Assembly (NCBI GenBank): GCA_022545875.1
Contig: JAKEIF010000127.1
Coordinates: 1-8,462 of the forward strand
Source: Nitrososphaera sp.
Lineage (GTDB): Archaea > Thermoproteota > Nitrososphaeria > Nitrososphaerales > Nitrososphaeraceae
DNA: 8,462 nucleotides
Direction: 5' to 3'
A program made the translations under genes and the position numbers. Below, in pieces: positions 6,001-8,462 of this stretch (its first letter is position 1; every line of letters starts with the position of its first letter). The notes beneath the pieces were generated by a model. It did not search any database. It was not told the DNA's origin and worked only from the letters and a program-made list of their open reading frames with translations.

Positions 6001-6544
6001 TCAGCAAATCATGGCAGAAATTGAGGCGCCAGCTAGCGTAAAGCTATCAAAGGAGGGCAACATTGTGGTCGTCAAGGGAAAGCTTGGAACAGTAAAGAAA
6101 GACTTTACTCGCCTTCCTGCTACGGTCAAGGTTGAGGGAAACAAAATTACTGTAACTCCTTATGGCAAACGGAAGCAGGATCTTGCCGTAACAAATACAG
6201 CTCGGAGCATTTTGCAGAGCATGATAAAAGGTGTGGAAAAAGGTTACACTTACAAACTCAAAATCATATTCGCACACTTTCCCATTGCAGTGAAAGTTAA
6301 GGGTAAGGAAATTCAGGTCGAGAATTTCTTCGGTGAAAGGAACCCTAGGATTTCTCGCATTGTCGGTGATTTGACAAAGGTAACTCTCGCCGGCGAAGAT
6401 CTGGTTGTCCAAGGTCCAAGTCTAGAGGATGTATCTCAGACCGCTGCAAACGTTGAGCTTTCAACAAAGATCAAGGACAAAGACCAGCGCGTATTCCTTG
6501 ACGGCCTTTACATATATTCTCGAGAAGAAGGCATCCAGGCCTAG
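5984..6544 (+). CDS. rpl6: 50S ribosomal protein uL6 (L6), last ribosomal gene of the run
   Basis: uL6 sits near the factor-binding site of the large subunit. The 186-residue product has the two-repeat L6 fold. The first repeat covers VKLSKEGNIVVVKGKLGTVKK. The second covers AHFPIAVKVKGKEIQVENFF with GERNPRISRIVG, then the archaeal/eukaryotic C-terminal SLEDVSQTAANVELSTKIKD and DQRVFLDGLYIYS. TTG is taken as start because of GGAGGAG six bases upstream; the ATG at 6011 would remove nine poorly conserved residues. In most archaea eL32, eL19, uL18 and uS5 follow uL6. Here the coding run ends and a tRNA gene follows. Confidence 0.96.
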   Translation: MATSTDQQIMAEIEAPASVKLSKEGNIVVVKGKLGTVKKDFTRLPATVKVEGNKITVTPYGKRKQDLAVTNTARSILQSMIKGVEKGYTYKLKIIFAHFPIAVKVKGKEIQVENFFGERNPRISRIVGDLTKVTLAGEDLVVQGPSLEDVSQTAANVELSTKIKDKDQRVFLDGLYIYSREEGIQA

Positions 6545-6553
6545 ACGTAAGCC

Positions 6554-6567
6554 CAAAGATTTATTTT
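6554..6567 (+). promoter_or_regulatory. probable TATA box of the tRNA-Asn gene, in the uL6-tRNA spacer
   Basis: TTTATTTT at 6560-6567, preceded by purine-rich CAAAGA that could act as the TFB recognition element, centres about 27 bases before the start of the extended acceptor stem. That is the standard archaeal distance. The same T-rich stretch, 10-20 bases after the uL6 stop, may also help terminate the ribosomal operon. Confidence 0.55.
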
Positions 6568-6592
6568 GTGCTTGAATTTGCTCTAATATTGC

Positions 6593-6699
6593 GCCGCTGT
6601 AGCTCAGCATGGTAGAGCAAATTCGTAGCGCATATTTGTGCTTTGAAGCTCAACTGGCTGTTAACCAGTGGGTCATCAGTTCGAGTCTGATCAGCGGCG
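6593..6699 (+). tRNA. tRNA-Asn (anticodon GTT) with a non-canonical intron
   Basis: Hand folding gives acceptor strand GCCGCTG (6593-6599) pairing perfectly with CAGCGGC (6692-6698), discriminator G at 6699 and no encoded CCA. The D stem is GCTC/GAGC (6602-6605/6615-6618). The anticodon stem is A+CTGG/CCAGT with loop CTGTTAA; the anticodon GTT at 6660-6662 reads AAC/AAU. The variable loop is GGGTC, and the T arm is ATCAG-TTCGAGT-CTGAT (6675-6691). A 33-base insertion separates the D arm from the anticodon arm. Removing it leaves a normal 74-base tRNA with all stems perfectly paired. Bases 6591-6592 and 6699-6700 could extend the acceptor helix by two pairs in the precursor. Confidence 0.93.
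6621..6653 (+). other. tRNA intron at position 27/28 with bulge-helix-bulge fold
   Basis: The inserted 33 bases form a splicing-endonuclease substrate. The central 4-bp helix is GAGC (6615-6618, the D-stem 3' strand) with GCTC (6648-6651, in the intron). It is flanked by bulges AAA (6619-6621) and AAC (6652-6654). Cutting after the second bulge base on each side removes 6621-6653 and joins A27 to C28. Inside, TTC/GAA (6622-6624/6645-6647) and a 6-bp hairpin 6627-6632/6637-6642 with loop TATT close the intron. The outer helix is weak (A6614-T6655, T6613-G6656). Because CAA is repeated at both ends, cut sites shifted by up to three bases give the same mature tRNA. Confidence 0.85.
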
Positions 6700-6791
6700 C
6701 TATCACTTTTCCAGAGTCGCAACGCGATAGCTTTATAGACCAACCGCGGTGCAGTTTTATACTGAATTCATCTAACCCGTGACAACTTTCC
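6700..6791 (+). promoter_or_regulatory. tRNA trailer and promoter region of the winged-helix gene
   Basis: A short CTTTT at 6706-6710, just after the tRNA, is a possible weak archaeal terminator. Two TATA-like words follow: CTTTATAG at 6731-6738 and TTTTATAC at 6755-6762. The second would place transcription start about 25 bases on, near 6785, only a few bases before the TTG start and giving a nearly leaderless mRNA. I see no purine-rich ribosome binding site before that TTG, which fits a leaderless transcript. Confidence 0.45.
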
Positions 6792-7256
6792 TTGGCCAAG
6801 AACAATGAACTCCCCTCTGATGACGTAGGCAGAAAATTATCGATTGAGGATCAGCTGAAGGGCAAAACATTGCAAGTATACCTATACATGGTCAAGAAAA
6901 AGGAAGCAGTAGGAGTCAGAGAGGTCCAAAGGGATCTCGGATTTTCAAGCCCTAGTGTCGCTAATTATCACATAGAAAAACTCGTAGAGCTTGCACTGGT
7001 TTCACAAGACGAGTACGGTAGGTATTTCGTAGTGCAGAAAGTGCAAATAGGCGTTCTGCAGGCCTTCGTCAATATAGGCGGGCTGACAGTGCCTCGCTTG
7101 TCATTCTTTGCAGCGTTTTTCACAACCATGCTGATCGCATATCTCGTGTTGAACTTTAGTGATTTGAATATTTACGCAATAGGCTTCGCCTGTGCAGGAA
7201 CAGCGGCATTCTGGTTCGAAACCGCGCGTGTCTGGATGAAAAGACCTGTGTCGTAA
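6792..7256 (+). CDS. membrane-anchored winged-helix DNA-binding protein
   Basis: The 154-residue protein combines a cytoplasmic DNA-binding domain with a membrane anchor. After a polar N-terminus, residues 25-86 fit a winged helix-turn-helix. Helix one is TLQVYLYMVKKKEAV, then the turn VREVQRDLGFSSPSVANYHI with the recognition helix around 53-67, and a wing SQDEYGRYFVVQKV. Two hydrophobic segments follow, about 102-121 (RLSFFAAFFTTMLIAYLVLN) and 126-146 (NIYAIGFACAGTAAFWFETA), ending in a short basic tail. The 'SSPSVANYHIEKL' helix recalls archaeal ArsR/MarR-like regulators. The TTG is the only reasonable start before Met33, which would truncate helix one. I do not recognise a named family or its target. 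It may sense a membrane state or tether DNA. It stands alone, converging with the minus-strand genes. Confidence 0.8.
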   Translation: MAKNNELPSDDVGRKLSIEDQLKGKTLQVYLYMVKKKEAVGVREVQRDLGFSSPSVANYHIEKLVELALVSQDEYGRYFVVQKVQIGVLQAFVNIGGLTVPRLSFFAAFFTTMLIAYLVLNFSDLNIYAIGFACAGTAAFWFETARVWMKRPVS

Positions 7257-7260
7257 CGCT

Positions 7261-7276
7261 CAAAACTCGAGTTTTG
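7261..7276. terminator. perfect 16-bp palindrome between convergent genes, possible two-way terminator
   Basis: CAAAACTCGAGTTTTG reads the same on both strands. It lies in the 29-base gap between the stop of the winged-helix gene and the stop of the minus-strand 119-residue gene. As RNA it could form six pairs around a TCGA loop, with four U in the distal arm on either strand. The location favours bidirectional termination; a DNA-binding protein site is the alternative. Confidence 0.5.
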
Positions 7277-7285
7277 CAACATTTG

Positions 7286-7645
7286 CTAGACTACGATTAT
7301 GTCAAGGGCAACCGCGTCTGCAAGCAGGTCAAGATGACGATTGGCAATGACATATCCGTTCTTGATTTCGCTTGACGATATCCATCTGTTCGTTGAGCTA
7401 AACAACCGTTCTTTTTTCATTCGGGCTTCAATTTCTTCCACGTCAAGCTCCTTTTCTTCGACTTCCTCCGTTTCGGTGTGCTTTATGGTGAGCAACACTT
7501 TTTTGATGAGAACCCTCTTGCCGAATCTCTGGGAAAAGTCTCGAGCATTCTCGTCGATTTCTAGCAGTTTGATCTTGATCTGAACCCTGTTGAGCGCGTC
7601 CCTGCTGGTCAGGAGTCTCTCGTCAATAAAGCGGTCATAGCTCAT
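7286..7645 (-). CDS. uncharacterised 119-residue protein
   Basis: I do not recognise this protein. It is soluble by appearance, with no signal peptide or membrane segment and no cysteine. The N-terminal half is strand/helix-like and basic (VQIKIKLLEIDENARDFSQR, then KRVLIKKVLLTIKHTE). An acidic helical stretch EEVEEKELDVEEIEARMKKE follows at about 59-79. The C-terminus carries SSSEIKNGYVIANRHLDLLA and the hydrophobic end AVALDIIVV. It is credible as a gene: the frame is long and uninterrupted, codon use resembles its neighbours, and a TATA-like box lies the right distance upstream. It is the last gene of the minus-strand group, 26 bases after the DUF35 stop. Any function would be a guess. Confidence 0.72.
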   Translation of the reverse strand: MSYDRFIDERLLTSRDALNRVQIKIKLLEIDENARDFSQRFGKRVLIKKVLLTIKHTETEEVEEKELDVEEIEARMKKERLFSSTNRWISSSEIKNGYVIANRHLDLLADAVALDIIVV

Positions 7646-7667
7646 CGATTTCTAATTCACTCGGAAC

Positions 7668-7675
7668 TATATTAA
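7668..7675 (-). promoter_or_regulatory. TATA-like box for the 119-residue gene, suggesting a leaderless mRNA
   Basis: On the minus strand TTAATATA centres about 26 bases before the ATG at 7645, so transcription would begin at or next to the start codon. It overlaps the DUF35 stop codon. The gene may therefore be transcribed both by itself and by read-through. A weak GAGTGA upstream of the ATG is an alternative translation signal. Confidence 0.5.
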
Positions 7676-8022
7676 TGTCCAGTTTCATAAGGCTCAAACT
7701 CATAGAAAGGTGTGCCATCGTCATGGATGCCGCAGGCCGCCATTCTCATCTTCATGCCTTCTAAGAGCTTGTCAGTCCGGAGGCCAGCTATCAACGTTAT
7801 GCCGTCGATATTGATTATGCCAAATATGCCCTTCTTATTCTTGACATGAGAGTCTGCAAACTCGATCAATGTTCCGATTGGCTCGATCTTTTTCAACGAT
7901 GTTGGCGAAAAGCAGTTTGGGCACAAGTTTGATGGTGGCCAAACTCTAGCGTCGCATGATGTGCACACTGGAAGGCGAAACTCGCCCAGCTTGAGGCTAT
8001 CAAAGAAATCTTGCAAAGTCAC
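7672..8022 (-). CDS. DUF35 zinc-ribbon/OB-fold protein, thiolase partner
   Basis: DUF35 proteins combine a rubredoxin-like zinc ribbon with an OB-fold and act as non-catalytic partners of thiolase-type enzymes. In archaea one bridges acetoacetyl-CoA thiolase and HMG-CoA synthase, sharing a CoA site. Here an N-terminal helix (LQDFFDSLKLGEFRLPVC) leads to zinc cysteines C20/C23 and C34/C37 (LCPNCFS). The OB-fold follows from about residue 45: IEPIGTLIEFADSHVKN, FGIINIDGITLIAGLR, and a C-terminal FYEFEPYE. The 116-residue length is slightly short but complete for the family (about 120-140). The ATG overlaps the thiolase stop by four bases, so the two proteins are probably made together in fixed ratio. 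Confidence 0.9.
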   Translation of the reverse strand: MTLQDFFDSLKLGEFRLPVCTSCDARVWPPSNLCPNCFSPTSLKKIEPIGTLIEFADSHVKNKKGIFGIINIDGITLIAGLRTDKLLEGMKMRMAACGIHDDGTPFYEFEPYETGH

Positions 8023-8462
8023 GTCCCCATAATTATTACCGTTGCCGATGAGCCTGCCGCTGCGAGATTGTGAACAAGGCCGTGCTTGCAGCCCTTTACT
8101 TGGCTATGTCCTGCCCTCCCCGCGAGTTGCGCTGCCACTTCAGCGACCTGCGCTACACCAGTTGCACCCACTGGGTGACCGCAGCCAAGGATGCCGCCGC
8201 GAGGATTAATCACAACACTCTCATTTTTCACAGGGCCCCCGCCTTTCTCTTCAAAACCTAGGTCTTCTCTTGCGAGGATTTCCAGAATGGTAAATGCATC
8301 GTGAACCTCGGCGACATCGATCCGAGTAGGTGAAATTTGTGACATTTCAAAAGCGTCCCGTCCAGCTAACTTTGCTGCCTCTATCGTTGTTAGATCGCTG
8401 GTCGCATTTGCAAAACTGGCCGAGTTTGTCCTCTGCCCGATCCCAAGAAGCCAGACGGGCAT
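8019..8462 (-). CDS. thiolase (acetyl-CoA C-acetyltransferase family), C-terminal part, 5' end outside window
   Basis: The 147 visible residues are the C-terminal half of an SCP2/archaeal-type thiolase, which condenses or cleaves acetoacetyl-CoA and acetyl-CoA. Visible landmarks are VHDAFTILE (53-61), with the catalytic-region histidine and the asparagine-equivalent position as Asp/Ala; NPRGGILGCGHPVGATG (86-102), the CoA/active-site loop with its His-Pro; and C125 with H127 before the end motif HNLAAAGSSATVIIM. Full-length relatives are about 380-400 residues, so the N-terminal half with the nucleophilic cysteine should lie to the right. The methionine at the edge is not the start. Pairing with DUF35 points to the mevalonate route to archaeal lipids, though a role in acetoacetyl-CoA cleavage in autotrophic carbon fixation is also possible. 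Confidence 0.9.
   Translation of the reverse strand: MPVWLLGIGQRTNSASFANATSDLTTIEAAKLAGRDAFEMSQISPTRIDVAEVHDAFTILEILAREDLGFEEKGGGPVKNESVVINPRGGILGCGHPVGATGVAQVAEVAAQLAGRAGHSQVKGCKHGLVHNLAAAGSSATVIIMGT

Noticed and set aside
6602..6652. Could the AGCTCA copies mark two overlapping tRNA fragments or a permuted/split tRNA?
   Set aside because: All arms are present once in normal order and the insertion folds as a standard bulge-helix-bulge intron, so a single intron explains everything.
6561..6743. 60-codon open frame on the minus strand over the tRNA
   Set aside because: It covers the tRNA-Asn gene in antisense. Its 'AADQTRTDDPLV' type sequence is a typical false protein from tRNA genes.
7341..7583. 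80-codon plus-strand frame opposite the 119-residue gene
   Set aside because: It is Ser-rich shadow sequence. The minus-strand frame is longer, has a TATA box at the right distance and gives a more protein-like composition.

Overview
The window is archaeal, most likely from a member of the Nitrososphaerota (Thaumarchaeota). This rests on four things. The left three quarters is an S10/spc-type ribosomal protein operon in archaeal order, including the archaeal/eukaryotic-type protein eS4 and the RNase P subunit p29. Ribosome binding sites match the archaeal 16S tail (GGAGGTGAT). There is a tRNA gene with an intron outside the usual anticodon-loop site. A membrane-anchored winged-helix protein and an archaeal thiolase/DUF35 pair follow. 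The phylum assignment is inference; the domain assignment is secure.

Region 1 (1-6544, + strand) is a dense operon: uL4 (5' end cut by the window), uL23, uS19, uL22, uS3, uL29, RNase P p29, uS17, uL14, uL24, eS4, uL5, uS14, uS8, uL6. Most neighbours overlap or lie within about 15 bases, so they are probably co-transcribed and translationally coupled. The only gap above 50 bases is between uL23 and uS19, exactly where uL2 normally sits; uL2 is absent. SUI1/aIF1, often found between uL29 and p29 in other archaea, is also absent. The cluster stops at uL6, without eL32, eL19, uL18, uS5, uL30 and uL15. The 59-residue zinc protein uS14 (5416-5595) is easily missed because it is short. Several genes start with TTG or GTG, and in-frame stops just upstream force some of these starts.

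Region 2 (6545-6791) holds a tRNA-Asn(GTT) gene with its own TATA-like promoter. A 33-base insertion between tRNA positions 27 and 28 folds as a bulge-helix-bulge intron. This is the most distinctive feature of the window.

Region 3 (6792-7256, + strand) is a single winged-helix DNA-binding protein with two C-terminal membrane helices.

Region 4 (7286-8462, - strand) converges on region 3 across a perfect 16-bp palindrome. It encodes a 119-residue protein I do not recognise, a zinc-ribbon/OB-fold DUF35 protein, and the C-terminal part of a thiolase that runs off the right edge. The thiolase and DUF35 genes overlap by four bases. They probably form the acyl-CoA complex of archaeal mevalonate metabolism, or act in acetoacetyl-CoA turnover.

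I see no CRISPR array, insertion sequence, phage gene or defence system. The window is mainly housekeeping; its unusual aspects are the tRNA intron, the missing ribosomal genes, the start-codon leaders and the small uncharacterised genes on the right.
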